Positions 21,195-32,632 of a DNA stretch of 64,000 nt are shown piece by piece. The number at the start of each line of letters is the position of its first letter. Within the stretch, counting starts at the first letter, position 1. This stretch comes from Enchytraeus crypticus (lineage: Eukaryota > Annelida > Clitellata > Enchytraeida > Enchytraeidae): NCBI GenBank assembly GCA_905160935.1, contig CAJHZI010000271.1:724501-788500 (forward strand), given 5' to 3'. Made by a program: the position numbers and the translations under genes. Under the pieces are notes generated by a model. That model had not been told where the DNA came from and did not search any database. It worked only from the letters and a program-made list of their open reading frames with translations.

Positions 21195-21560
21195 CAAATT
21201 GATTGGGTGATGGGTGCCCCGGGGTGGGTGATGGGTGCTTCGGGTGGGTGATGGGTGCTCCGGGTGCGTGATGGGTGCCCCGGTTGGGTGATGGGGTGTC
21301 CCGAGGTGGATGATGGGGTGCCCGGGGTGGGTGATGGGTGCCCCGGGTGGGTGATGGGGTGTCCCGAGGTGGGTGATGGGTTGCCCCGGGGTGGGTGATG
21401 GGGTGCCCCGGGGTGGGGGATGGGGTGCCCCGGGTGGGTAATGGGGTGTCCCGAGATGGATGATGTGGTGCCCCGGGTGGGTGATGGGGTTCCCCGTGGT
21501 GGGTGATGGGGTACCGCGGGTGGGTGATGGAATTCTCCGGGGCTTGGCTGATGGGGTGCC
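21195..21560. repeat. 21-bp GC-rich minisatellite
   Basis: About 17 copies of a 20-21 bp unit containing GGTGGGTGATGGGGTGCCCC, with indels. The reverse His/Pro/Thr-rich ORF is a repeat artefact. Confidence 0.95.
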
Positions 21561-21669
21561 CCGGAAAACTTAGTACTTTTATTTTTTTCAGCATAATATT
21601 GTTGTGAAATCTTCCATTTTAAGTTGCCTTGTATCTTATTTATTTTAATTTATACGATTGTGCAAATTT

Positions 21670-21706
21670 TACGTCTTATCCATACGGGCCGTACGGATAA
21701 GACGTA
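21670..21706. repeat. 37-bp near-perfect palindrome
   Basis: TACGTCTTATCCATACGG, one central G, then CCGTACGGATAAGACGTA. The 18-nt arms differ from perfect complementarity at one position only. Confidence 0.95.
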
Positions 21707-21709
21707 GCC

Positions 21710-22615
21710 TATAGTTTGGGAAAGAGTTCCGGAATATATCTAATAATCACGAGATGACGCCAACCCATGAAGTTCCATTCCAGTGTATTCTAAGGCTCTC
21801 CAGTCAGTGTCCAAGGTCAATTATTGTTTCTTCGTCATCGCTTGCTGATAGTTGGTGGAGGGGGGGGGGCGTATCACTGTTCTGATTTATAGTAAGTTTT
21901 AAAATTGATTGATTTCAATCGTTTATAACGATTCCGTTTACGCTTGTGTATAACTTATTATTTCCAGCAAAACAGAGAGTGTTCTACATGTACAACAAAG
22001 TAATCGTCTGTTACAAAATTATGTGCAATATATCAGAAAATTTAATAATAAGAAGGCTAATAATTGTCTAATAATTATAAATTGTGAAAAATGTATTGGA
22101 CAAATTCATCAAACTTAATCAATAATTTCATAATTACCTGTATCCGAAAATGTATCAGAAAATCTTATAACACGCTATTACTATGTATTATATATTTATG
22201 GAACTAATAAATTTAGTATTACATTAATTTTAATATGTTAACAGTATTAGACTATTAGTATTTAATTGTTATTTTACAAAAGTTAGATAAGAAATCAGTT
22301 GCCTAAATTAAAATAAAATTTGTATTTTTTTCGTTTCCCCTGTTTTTTCTCTTTAGATGTATTTAAACATTGTCTGCCTTTGAAACCACTCATGATGTCA
22401 CTCATTATAGAATACGATATTTTAAGTATTTGTAGTACGGAGACCTTAGTTAAACCTTACTTAAATTCTCTCCTGAAACTAAGTCAAGCCTGATGTAGTT
22501 AACGTCTAAAACTAACTGTTGCCCATTCGTACACTTATATAGCCTATCCATAAGTCCTAACTTAACATAGTCCTTAATATAACTCTTTCCGAAATTCAAT
22601 CATTACACAGGTTAC
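21710..22615. other. No gene recognised
   Basis: AT-rich, with a G run near 21860-21869. No supported feature. Confidence 0.4.
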
Positions 22616-22624
22616 ACTAATTCT

Positions 22625-22692
22625 GGCCCTAAATTGTGTATAAAATAGCTAAATTATGTATAAAATAGCTAAATTATGTATAAAATAGCTAA
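22625..22692. repeat. 20-bp triplication
   Basis: Three direct copies of ATTGTGTATAAAATAGCTAA-like sequence (the later two with ATTATGTATAAAATAGCTAA). Confidence 0.9.
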
Positions 22693-22794
22693 AAACCTAG
22701 ACATTAGCAAGAAAAAATCACAGCCCCGTTCTTCTCCTTCTTCTTCGTCTTCTACTACTACTACAACTAATTCTTTTTCTTCTTCACCATCTTC

Positions 22795-22915
22795 TCTTAT
22801 TATCTCCTCAGCACAATTTTTGCAGATTGGTCTGGATGAATGGATCTGCAGTGATGTGTGCTGTTGGGACGTCTCTGAGATCATATTTTCATGAGGAAAT
22901 GGACATTAATTCTGT
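22795..22915 (+). mobile_element. CR1-like LINE 3' end, 5'-truncated
   Basis: CTCCTCAGCACAATTTTTGC, AGATTGGTCTGGATGAATGG, GATGTGTGCTGTTGGGACGT and CATGAGGAAATGGACATTAA follow the order of the 3' untranslated part of the CR1 copy at 24.5 kb. Confidence 0.8.
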
Positions 22916-22917
22916 AT

Positions 22918-22990
22918 TATTCATCATCATCATCATCTTTCATGATATCCCAGTTTAACCAGGGTCGGGATACGAATAGACTATGAAGTT
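22918..22990 (-). repeat. Family D element fragment with (ATG)n tail
   Basis: Minus strand: TCGTATCCCGACCCTGGTTA, AACTGGGATATCATGAAAGA, then (TGA)n. It abuts the CR1 tail end to end in opposite orientation. Confidence 0.75.
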
Positions 22991-22999
22991 TATCCATTC

Positions 23000-23900
23000 G
23001 TTTAAGTTTAAATCTGTATTATTATTTTTAGAAATATGTAAAGTTGTAATTGGTGTACTGTAATAGCATTTAGCTTTTGGGTAAACAGGATTGTTTTCTC
23101 AGGAAATGACGACCCTGTCTCACCCTTTTCCCTCGTAATTTTTTCTTCGCCTACAAATGATATATCAAATTAATATATAGAAAATATATGTGCTCTCCTT
23201 ATTTTCATTTCCTTCAACTCTTTCTGACTGATCTACAGAACCCAAGCGATTGAGACAGTTAAAGGCAATAACAGCCGCATGATTAACGGCTGAACTGTGG
23301 CTCAGCCGTTGCTACCTGCCATAAACTTGCTCAAATTTCTCAAGCGACCTTTATTTTTCTTCAATACGCGTCTGACGCGCGTAACGAAGTAGAATGACTG
23401 TGCACAAATCTATTCCCCTGATTGCCTTCGCAGATTGGTGAAAGCGCAGAATAGCTTCCTGTGGTCGAGGAATACTCCAGTGCTACCGTTTCTGCGAAAA
23501 TCTTTCTGTCACAGCTGAGATTAATTTCCGTTCTTCTCAAAATAAAATTCTAATTTTAGCCAAGAACTGAGAGATGGTTCTTTAAAACAATTTCTGTTGA
23601 ATTTACCGGTACCTGTTGTGGGCAAAAAATAGTAGGAATTTGTAAAGCAGTTAAGCATTAGAGTTGACTTCAAATTTTGTACATGGCTAGCTGTCAATTT
23701 AAAAATGTACAGAAGTTTTTCTAGGCAATTACTGAATGACATAAGTCACATAAGTCAGTTGTACTAATGACGGTGTCTATTGAAACTAATATCTTTCTTT
23801 CTTTCTTTTACAATCAAGGATGCTGTAAAATAACAGAGTGATGTGGATGACTGATAATAATAACACATATTATAGTGAAACGATCAACTATACGTTGATA
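23000..23900. other. No gene; family C head fragment at 23080-23120
   Basis: TTTTGGGTAAACAGGATTGT, TTTCTCAGGAAATGACGACC is the head of family C without its 3' half. A 9-bp stem, AACGGCTGA/TCAGCCGTT, lies at 23285-23310. No gene seen. Confidence 0.45.
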
Positions 23901-23904
23901 GTCA

Positions 23905-24101
23905 TTACTTTTAATACCACATGTTAAATCCTTCGGACAATTTATTCCGCTTTCCATGTAACCTGTCTTGTGAATGTCCGAGATTTTACTCTCAGCCCGG
24001 CTGGGATTCGAACCCACGAGAGTTTAATTCACTTCAGACATCTGTCATTTAAAACTTCCTGACGTTATCTACACCGCTAACCACTACGCCATTGAGACAT
24101 T
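23905..24101 (-). repeat. tRNA-like SINE, family B (best copy)
   Basis: Minus strand: AATGTCTCAATGGCGTAGTG, GTTAGCGGTGTAGATAACG (box A region resembling a tRNA D arm), CTCGTGGGTTCGAATCCCAG (strong box B), GAGAGTAAAATCTCGGACAT, and the 3' end ACATGTGGTATTAAAAGTAA. Length about 197 bp. The A-B spacing is longer than in a real tRNA because of an insertion, so it is not a working tRNA gene. Confidence 0.8.
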
Positions 24102-24676
24102 AAATTATTTAAACTTTTATGCATTGTTCGATTCTTCCTTACGATTTTTTCTTATGATCATCAAAAGTTTGATGATCTAAAGGTAAATGCGGGATAACTA
24201 GAATTGATGCGGATATGCACATAATGCTGTACAGTTTAGTGTGGGTCATTTTTGTTTTCATGTCTAGTGTGATACCAGATGTCGTTGGGCTCTAAATCTT
24301 CTTAAAACCTCTCCACAAATTGGCAAAGACTCTTAAGAGCATGAAGTTTCGACTTATAAAATAATTGTTTATGACTCTTGAATTTTCATTTGCTTTGGCA
24401 ATTGTGCAATAAATGTTTTGATATGCTATAACAATTTCTTTTCTTATATTTACTTTCTTAGATCTAATTTTTATTAAACTCATTAGAATATTTATATTAC
24501 AGATCAATAATAAATAAATAATAATAATAAAGGTTTAACGTCCGTTTCCTCATCCAGGGATGATGTCAGGGACGTCCCCAACAGCACATATCACTACAGA
24601 TCATTTCACCCAGACCAATCTGCGAAAGAAATGTGCTGAGGAGAAGCAAGGTCCTAAACGAAAGCCAGTCCGGTGA

Positions 24677-27600
24677 TCAAAAAATGGTAAGGGTAGATTG
24701 ATTATGTCTATGGTGGGAAAATGTAAGTTTTAAAGTTGCTAGAGAATGTTGAAAGAGAAAAACAAGAGCGAAGATTAGCAGGTAAAGAGTTCCAGATTGT
24801 GAGTGCTGCGTAAGAAAATGAACGTCTGCCCAATGACGTGAGAATATTTGGAACTGAGAGAAGATTGGCATCGGTGGAGCGAAGGCACGTGAGGGACGAT
24901 AGAGTAGAAGAATTTCAGATAAGTAAGAAGGCTTGCCAAATCGCAGAGTTTTGAAAGTTAATAGAGCTATTTTATATTTTATGCGTTGATTAACAGGGAG
25001 CCAATGAAGACTGCGTAGAAGAGAAAGAGAGCGAAATTGAAGTCGAGAGGACTTACAAACAACACGTGCAAGAGAATTTTGGACGTGTTGCAAACGATTG
25101 AGAAAAGAAGTAGGCAACCCATGTAATAATGAATTACAGTAGTCGAGCTTTGAATGAACTATAGAATTAGCATGGATAATGGCTGAATTTCTAGTAAGGG
25201 ATGGACGTATTTGCCTAATCTGACGAATCTGAAAGAAAGAAGCGCGACAAACAGAAGAGATATGGGATTTAAAGTCAAGGTTTTCATCAAATATGACTCC
25301 AAGGTTTTTGGCAGATCGAGAAGGTGAAAGGGCAAGATTCTGAAAATTAACAGAGTTATTGGTATTTTTACTTCTTTGCAAAGGAGTGCCAATTAAAAGG
25401 TATTCAGTTTTGGAAGGATTAACAGCAAGACGGTTAGCACAAAACCAGGAATAAACCTTGTCAAGAATGGATGAGAGATGAGCTAGTTTTTGATCAGAAT
25501 CATGATTAGAAAAGGAAATATATAGTTGTGTGTCGTCTGCATAAAAATGAAAATTTATGGAGGACTGAGCAAGCAGGTAGCTAAGAGGTGTGATATATAA
25601 AGAGAAGAGCAATGGACCTAACACGGAACCTTGAGGAACACCGCTTAGGAGGGGTAGTTCAGAAGAGCGATTTTGACCAATAACAACAGATTGTGTGCGA
25701 CATGAGAGATATGATGTGAGAAGGGAAAAGGCAGAATCAGATATGCCAAAACAAGATTTAAGCCTATTTATTAGGATGCCATGGTCAATAGTATCAAAGG
25801 CAGCAGAGAGATCTGAAGAACCAAGGCAGAAACCTGTTTACTACTCATAGTCAAGATAAGATCATTATGTATACGAAGAAGAGCGGTTTCTGTAGAATGG
25901 AGTTTTCTATAGGCAGATTGATAATGAGAGAGAGAAGGGAAAGAGTCAAGATGAGTGCATAAACGGGTATAAATTACCTTTTCAAGAAGCTTAGAGATGA
26001 AGTTAAGATTGGAAATAGGACGGTAACTGGAAAGATCATCTTTTGGTATAGAAGGCTTTTTTAGCAAAGAAGATACAACTGCTTGTTTGAAGGAGGTTGG
26101 GAAGATACCTTCTGAGAGTGAGAGGTTGATTAAGTAAGTAATAGGAGCAACTAAAACATCAATACAGGATTTCAGTAATCGTGTAGGAATAACATCAAGG
26201 CAGCAAGATGAGTCGGTAGAGCGAAGAATAAAAATGCGTATTTCTTCCGGTTTAGCTGGTTCAAAACTAGACAGTAGTGGTGGTTCAGGCATATTTACAG
26301 AAATGGAGTTGTCGGTGTCAATGGAGTTGGAGGGTATAGAGCTACAGAGTTTGGCTATTTTGTCATCGAAAAAGTTGAGAAAAGAGGTAGCAAGAGAAGA
26401 TGGCGAGGTAGTAGAGGGGAGTGACTTGGGAATGGTGCGATCAAGTAGAGAGTCAAGTGCTCCTCATAATTTCTTGGGACAATTTTGATTCTGCGATATT
26501 AGATTTTGATAATACAAGGTTTTAGCAGAACTAACCATTTTATTTACTAATTTTCTTTGCTTGAGGTACTTGGACTTAATGTCTGGATTTCTTAGTTCAG
26601 GTGGATTTTTCAGATCCTTCTTGAACTTAGTTTCAAGTTTTGAACGTTCAGATTTTTGCTTAAGGATTTGTTCAGAAATGAATGGTTTCCTAGGGTTTCA
26701 ACGGCATTGAGTGGTCTTGAGAGGGGCATGTTTGTCTAATATGGTCGAAAGTACGGAGCTAAATTGAGCTGAATATTCGGCAACAGTTGAAGATGGATTA
26801 AAATACAAAGAAGATGACACAAAATCAGCAGAGAAGGCATCAATGTTAATTGAAGAGAGTTTTCTATAAGTTTTAAGTGTTTTGGAAGGGTGTACATTAA
26901 CAGGCACAGGCAATTTACAGAAAATTGCACTGTGATCTGATAGTGAAGGATCAAAGATTCCTTGATCAAGAAATGACATACTGTTTCGAGTGATAAGAAG
27001 ATCAAGAATATGACCAGACGAGTGAGTAGGGGAAGATATATGTTGTTTGAGATCAAAGGCATCAAGTGTTGATAAAAAGGAAGAAGAATAATAGTCATTA
27101 GAGTCTAGGTGGATGTTGAAATCACCCATAATTATTAAATCAGTGGGTGATGAGGCAATGTCTTCAAGAAGCAAGGAAAAATCAGAAATGAAATTGGCCT
27201 TGGATAAAGAAGGTGGTCTGTAGACAATCAAAAAGAGATAGGATTTAGATTTGCACACAAGACGGAACGACATATATTCAAAGGATAAAAATGGTGAACA
27301 GTTACAAACAGAGAAAGAAAAAGTTGACCTAAAAATAGCAGCGATGCCACCACCACGACCAGAAGAACGACCGACATGTTGGATGGAATAGTCATGGGGA
27401 GTGACAGAGTTAAGGACAGCAGGTGGAGTGTCAGGAGAGAGCCATGATTCTGTCAAAAACAGAATATCAATGGACTCGTCAAGAATAAACTGTTGAATGA
27501 GTTCGAGTTTGCTTAGGTTTTTTGTGATAGTTGTGGCAGACCGAATATTGAGGCACTAAGTGGACAGGTTAGAAACAGAACAAACAGGGCCAGGATTCAA

Positions 27601-27963
27601 CTCAACATCGCCTGCTAAAATTAAGAGAAAGGTAAGAATGATGTTTAAATGTCGTTTAGAAGTGAGATTAAGTGAAACAAAATGAAGATAGGATTTAGAA
27701 AAGTATGGCAGAGGTAAAGAATCAAGGCATTGACAAACGGAGGCATACGGTATAGGTTGGTAAACGAGTTTGCATGAGGAAGAAATATGGTCAATTGAAC
27801 TGCCAGTAAAATGGTTGGTCATATATGGAGTAGTGAGGGCTAAAACAAGATAAATGGAAAGAAAGAGCAATGAAAACACATCTATAGCATGAAAAACGGG
27901 AAATGATTTCTTTCTGTGGGTGAAGCAGAAAGAAATCAACCAATTAAAATAAAGGAAAAACAT
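24677..27963 (-). pseudogene. LINE ORF2-type polyprotein, broken
   Basis: From 27963 to about 25815 the reading frame is constant; the three stops inside it are point changes. The TAG at 27556 lies between the 2A motif and the endonuclease. The TGA at 26698 follows TTQC-R and the TGA at 26464 follows CPKKL; both are compatible with former Arg and Trp codons. The deletion at about 25815 splits reverse transcriptase motif A (the frame before it reads SALVLQISLL, the frame after it DLSAAFDTIDH). The second half runs from about 25810 to 24890, where a further indel alters the C-terminus. Few lesions in over 3 kb suggest a fairly young copy. Confidence 0.9.
27586..27612 (-). other. 2A-like ribosome-skipping motif in LINE ORF
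   Basis: The minus-strand codons read GDVELNPGP, matching the conserved 2A core D-x-E-x-N-P-G-P, preceded by a hydrophobic LILLILA-like stretch. In known 2A peptides the ribosome fails to form the last Gly-Pro bond (here between codons 27589-27591 and 27586-27588) and continues. That would release a roughly 126-residue hydrophobic N-terminal product from the endonuclease-RT protein. 2A-like sequences at the N-terminus of CR1-type LINE ORFs have been described in other invertebrates. Confidence 0.85.
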
Positions 27964-27999
27964 TCTAGGACAAAAAGGTGTTTAAATATATGGCTAAAA

Positions 28000-29270
28000 A
28001 GCGCGGTAAAAAAGTGAAAAATTTTAAAACAAATATGTTAAATCCATTATCGTAAATTAGAAAAAAATAAATGTGTACTGAAATGTAGAAAATTATAAGT
28101 AATATAGTAGAGTAAAGTATATGAGAAACAATTTAACGAATTAAGATAAAAATATTAAAACAAAAAGCGGTATTGTTTATAAATAAAAGTGTCATCCATT
28201 AGGCTCAGCTTAGGCTCCCCACTTAATGCAAAAGCAGCTTGACTTTAAGTTTACAGGCAATATGTTCTGCTGTTAAATTGCATGCACTCATCAAAGTTAT
28301 GCTTTAGGCCTGTAGCACAAGTCTATTTTAAGCTATTTATGCGCTTTATGTCGCATTGGATAATACTGTATATTATATAGACCGAAGAGATCGAATCCCC
28401 TTTCTCTTCGGTCTATACTGTACGTTTGCTAGTGCTCTCTGATGGTGTAGAATATGTTCCACTTGATACGTCCCTGACAACGCACTGAGATGATGACGTG
28501 GACGTTAAATATTCATTGTGCTTTATTGCGTTAAAACTGATTTTTTTCTCTAACAACAATCCGTATCACATTAACGTGACTGTCGCCTGCAATGATTATT
28601 CATTTCCAGTGACTGACTTTAAAGCCCCGCTCCGTGCCGGGATGTTATATTGACCAAACGGATCCACATATACAGAATCTCTCACATTGTCTAGCCGTAG
28701 ATGCTAAGAGGTAGATTCGAAGGATATTTTCAATGGTGCTCGATGTTGTCATTGATGACTGTAGCACTCTAATTCTTGTTCTGTTATTTTCCACTTACAG
28801 TCAATTCTCAAGCCACAGAAAGAGCAATCCATCTTTCAACAATTGGTCAATTTAAATTCATTAATTAATCTAAAATAAATAATCACAATATTCTTCCCTT
28901 AAATCATAGTTTAACTAGAGTCGGGATCTGAAATGAATATTAACTAAAGTAAATTTGATTAACAAATCAATTTAATTTAATATTGTTAAAGTAGACATAA
29001 TCGAAATTTATTAATTAATCCCTTCATGAAGGTTTAGCCCTGTTAATACATTCATATAGCCACGAAGGTGTTTATGAATGCAACGAAATTGTTGGGTAGA
29101 GGTTCACAATAAGTTCCATTATTGCGACATCTCTTGACCGTAGAAGGTTAAACCTTTCAGATATACACTCAATTGATGAGACTATTCGTTCGAAAATTTT
29201 TGGGCACCTGTATTATATGATTCCGAAGCTATACGGAACTTAATATGAGCTTAATATGAGCACTACTTTT
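28000..29270. other. No gene; hairpin and repeat fragments
   Basis: AT-rich. It contains the 15-bp hairpin at 28376-28417 and, at about 28895-28950 on the minus strand, a weak family D fragment (GATCCCGACTCTAGTTAAAC type). The upstream part may include the untranslated 5' end of the CR1 copy. Confidence 0.45.
28376..28417. repeat. 15-bp perfect stem-loop
   Basis: TATAGACCGAAGAGA at 28376-28390 and its exact reverse complement TCTCTTCGGTCTATA at 28403-28417, with a 12-nt loop (TCGAATCCCCTT). No ORF or known element surrounds it. Confidence 0.95.
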
Positions 29271-29274
29271 TATG

Positions 29275-29690
29275 TCTCCACCTAATATATACGTCACTGT
29301 ATGCATTACTGAATGCTTCACTGTTGTACCAATATATACGTCATTATATGCGCCACTATATGCCTCACCGTTTGTATCAATATATACGTCACCGTATGCA
29401 TCACTGTATGCGTCACTGTATGCATCATGGTATGCATCATTGTATGTATCACTCTATGCGTCACTATATGAGTCACTATATGTATATGTCACAATATGTT
29501 TCACTATGTGAGTACTGTATGCATCACTGTATGCGTCACTGCATGCGTCACTGTATGCGTCACTGCATGCGTCACTGCATGCGTCACTATACGTATCATG
29601 CTATGCGTCACTGCATGCGTCACTGTACGTATCATGCTATGCGTCACTGTATGCGTCACTACATATGTCACTGTATGCGTCATCGTGCTC
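29275..29690. repeat. 12-bp minisatellite
   Basis: Copies of TATGCGTCACTG with variants (ATACGTCACTAT, GCATCATGGTAT). The period is a multiple of 3 in part, giving His/Cys/Met/Arg-rich artefact ORFs. Confidence 0.95.
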
Positions 29691-29699
29691 TTATTAGTT

Positions 29700-31410
29700 T
29701 ACTATAAAATTTCACTACAATGACATACGTCTATTTAATTGAATTTATTGCCTGGAGAATAGTGTTTATATTAATTTTAACTAGGTCATGTTCAAACTCT
29801 TCTCCTCCTATGTAGTCAAGCGCTCGCAGCCTTTTCGATATTATCAAACACTATTATTATTATTATTTATTTATTAACAACGAAAACTTTTGTAGCAGTG
29901 TCATGGCCGAACTCGGTCTTCGAGACTACTTTACAGGAAGAGTTTGTAGAGAACATTGTCGTTGAGAACTCTTGGCACTGTAGCAAATCACCACTCCGAG
30001 GTACGAGGCTGTCCACAAACGCGTGAGAATGCTGCGGGGACGATGTGGCTGGCCAATAATCCGCGGGAAATTACAAGAGCCTGAGCGAGCGATTTGTTGT
30101 CGGGCGTACGTTGGGAATTAACGCTAACCTTTGGACGCCGCCAGTGAAGCTCTCGGAGAAAATTTGTTAGGCAGCGGGCCAGAGGACACAGTCTCAACTA
30201 ACTTGTTCGACGTAAACCATGTTCCACACCGGCTCTGCGGCGTGGCTGGGATTCAATGTCCGATACCTGTCAGCGGTGTTAGAGAGATTGGTATCCATGT
30301 ATACATGTAAGATTGTCGGTTTCTGTGATTAGATGCAGCGCACTCATAATCAAAAGAAATTGTATTGTCATTGAGGTTGAAATATTTAAAGAATGACAGA
30401 GATTGTAATTTGAATTTTAAGATGAATTTTAGAAAAGAAAAAATTACATTTTGCACCTAAACACACTTGAACTGAACTTATTGTTGCACTTGAACTGTAG
30501 AACTGTAGCAATATTTTTGAAAGTAAGGTTAAATATAGGTCTAGATAATAGCATGCGAATTATGACGAGCTTACTAAATGCAATGATATTCATGAAAACA
30601 GACTCATTCCAAGACAAAGAAAGCATTTGAGTAGTTCTAACTAATGACTTACAGCGGTAGAAGACCATTTTATATCGATTGTTTGAGCTCTGTATCTAAA
30701 TAGAGAGAGAGAGAGAGAAAGAGAGAGAGAGTTAAAGAAACAAAAGGTAGGAAGAAATTAAATAAAGTTCCAGTCACTTCCGCGTCCCTCTCTTTCAGTT
30801 AGTTGTGGGCGACAAGGCTGCTGAATATTTTTTAAACTAAGAGCGCATTTTCTAGAATTGTTTCTTTACGAAACCTAACTAATATTTGCACAATTATTTG
30901 GTTTTATTATTAATTATAGTAATATAATAATAATAATAATAAATCGAAATAAAATTAATAATGATAATATAATTAATAATAATATAATAAATATAATAAC
31001 ATTATTAATTATTTACGATTATTTACACTATGTAGGCTAAGAGAATAGTACTGATAAAATCAAATCTATGGAACTAAATTACTCCGATAATATTTAAAGT
31101 CTTGCGACATCAGCAATTACGTGTTCGAAGTCTATTGAACTAGGAACACGTGAAGTTATAGTTGAGTGAAACAGTTTCGAAATCCCGATAGTCGACGCCC
31201 ATGACGCCAAGTCCATAAAGTTCTGGACGCCAAGGACTCGTACTCGTGACCTTGAGGGTTTGTGAGGCAGCGTAGTGATGGGCAAACGTTGTGTAGCACG
31301 TAGCGAGCTGGCACGATACAGACCTTTCAGTCGAGTGCTATTGAGAAATGCAGAGAAATTCTGCCATGTGCATGATACCAAAGCGTGCGTTCAAGCAGTA
31401 TTTCAGTATC
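29700..31410. other. No recognised gene; two GC-richer patches
   Basis: 29880-30290 and 31090-31390 are GC-richer than their surroundings and hold minus-strand ORFs of 69 and 95 residues without recognisable domains. TGGGATTCAATGTCC at 30247 and GACTCGTACTCGTGACC at 31238 faintly resemble decayed box B areas, so both patches may be old SINE-like or unclassified repeats. (AAT)n-like sequence lies at 30920-31010. Confidence 0.4.
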
Positions 31411-31416
31411 GATAGC

Positions 31417-31535
31417 AAGCTCTCTCTCTCTCTCTCTCTCTTAGTGCACTGCCTACTGGCAGGTCCATGGTATATAACGCCTCCACTCTTCTCTGTCTTC
31501 CGCTATCCTCTTAATTTCCACATATGAGTGGGTCT
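31417..31535 (-). mobile_element. (GA)n-tailed LINE/family C 3' end
   Basis: Read on +: (CT)n, TTAGTGCACTGCCTACTGGC, AGGTCCATGGTATATAACGC, CTTCTCTGTCTTCCGC, CCACATATGAGTGG. This is the reverse complement of the LINE end at 2.9-3.05 kb, truncated after about 115 bp. Confidence 0.85.
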
Positions 31536-31539
31536 GTAT

Positions 31540-32505
31540 AGCAAGCATGGTAGTTAAAAAGTATTTATAATAAACCTTTATTTATAACCAACCACTGTTT
31601 CAAACAAATTATTATTATTTTATAATACATGTGCAAACCAATATTATAATAAACCAGTATGATAACCTCAATGCATTCAGTGAGGGCGGGGGAAATTTGG
31701 TCACATCCATTTCCTTGTACTTACATTTTTATCGCGCATTTCGATACTTTTGTTCACATCATGATATTCCATGATATATTTAGTTTCATTATAAATCTAT
31801 TTCGCGATTTAATTGCACGTTTGTGTTAACATACTAAAGAGTACGAATGATAAAATTGTTTTCGACATCGGCCTATATATTTAAAGGATTTGTTACTTTT
31901 TCTGCTTTTATTGGACGATAAAATATTAGACAATGCCAAAAATCATAGTCATGGCATAATACGCTGTACTCAACTAATAGTAATTCAATTCTTGATGGTA
32001 AACTATAATTATTTAAAAAGATGAAAAAGAGAATATTAAGCCAAAAATAAGCATGCTTTACTGGAATAAAAACAAAACCTGTCATATATTTAATAAACTC
32101 AGTAAATCATCTTACACTAAAAGTAATGTATGCTAATTAAAATAAATCTACTTGTAGATTACTTTAAATCATTTATATTATGTCAATAATATTCAAGCAA
32201 TTAAATAATTTCTAAGCAGTTCGTATACTTATTCAACCTGTACGTACATTGTTTTAAAGAAAATATAGGCCTACTGCGTTATATATATTTATAAGTGAGC
32301 AATGTCATCTAAATTCAAAGTCTTAATCGTACGGTATTTATTTCTCTTTATTTTTCTTTTATTTCTCATTTAAAAGAGTACCATAGTATTTTAGGCCCGA
32401 GTCTTCTGTGCACTTTTCACTACCAGTAGTTCAATATAAAGTACAAGAAAGTTTGCTGCATTTATTAAGCATTACATGTTAGAGTAATTGTTAAAAGCTG
32501 GATAT
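31540..32505. other. No gene recognised
   Basis: AT-rich. No supported feature. Confidence 0.4.
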
Positions 32506-32509
32506 AAAT

Positions 32510-32632
32510 GTCAGTTTCCTCACTCGAAAGCGATGTCAGTGTCGGGCCAGCCCAGGATTTGAACCCCGCACTTACTGATCCGCGGTCGAATATCTTACCG
32601 ACGTCGCCAATTGCTTCAGGCTCCAGCCAATT
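32510..32632 (-). repeat. tRNA-derived SINE, family A
   Basis: Minus strand: TTGGCTGGAGCCTGAAGCAA, CGTCGGTAAGATATTCGACC, GCGGATCAGTAAGTGCGGGG, TTCAAATCCTGGGCTGGCCC, then GAGTGAGGAAACTGACATTT. Confidence 0.8.

Larger units (their letters stand above)
24507..27975 (-). mobile_element. Nearly full-length CR1/L2-like LINE, inactivated
   Basis: A minus-strand element of about 3.45 kb. The single long ORF can be followed from ATG 27963 to about 24680. It has a hydrophobic N-terminal region ending in a 2A-like motif, an apurinic-type endonuclease (TESWLSPDTP, SSGRGGGIAAIFR, IVYRPPS, MGDFNIHLDS, HILDLLITR, SDHSAIFC), a reverse transcriptase (SYRPISNLNFISKLLEKV, LDLSAAFDTIDHGIL, GVPQGSVLGPLLFSLY, FYADDTQLY), and a CR1-type C-terminal region (LDYCNSLLHGLP, LHWLPVNQRIKYK). 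The 3' untranslated part ends GAGGAAACGGACGTTAAACC plus (ATT)n. Breaks: stops at 27556-27558, 26698-26700 and 26464-26466, a one-base deletion near 25815, and another frameshift near 24890. The 5' untranslated limit is unknown. Confidence 0.92.

Noticed and set aside
22669..22894. Ser/Thr-rich and Glu/Val-rich ORFs
   Set aside because: They cover a TCT/ACT-rich stretch and the 3' untranslated part of a CR1 fragment.
23905..24101. Possible functional tRNA gene on the minus strand
   Set aside because: Strong box B but A-B spacing over 60 nt with inserted sequence, and other diverged copies exist. It fits a SINE.
26234..26488. Plus-strand 84-residue ORF
   Set aside because: Antisense shadow of the CR1-like LINE ORF.
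29988..30197. Arg/Leu-rich 69-residue ORF as a gene
   Set aside because: No recognisable domain. The patch looks like an old unclassified repeat.
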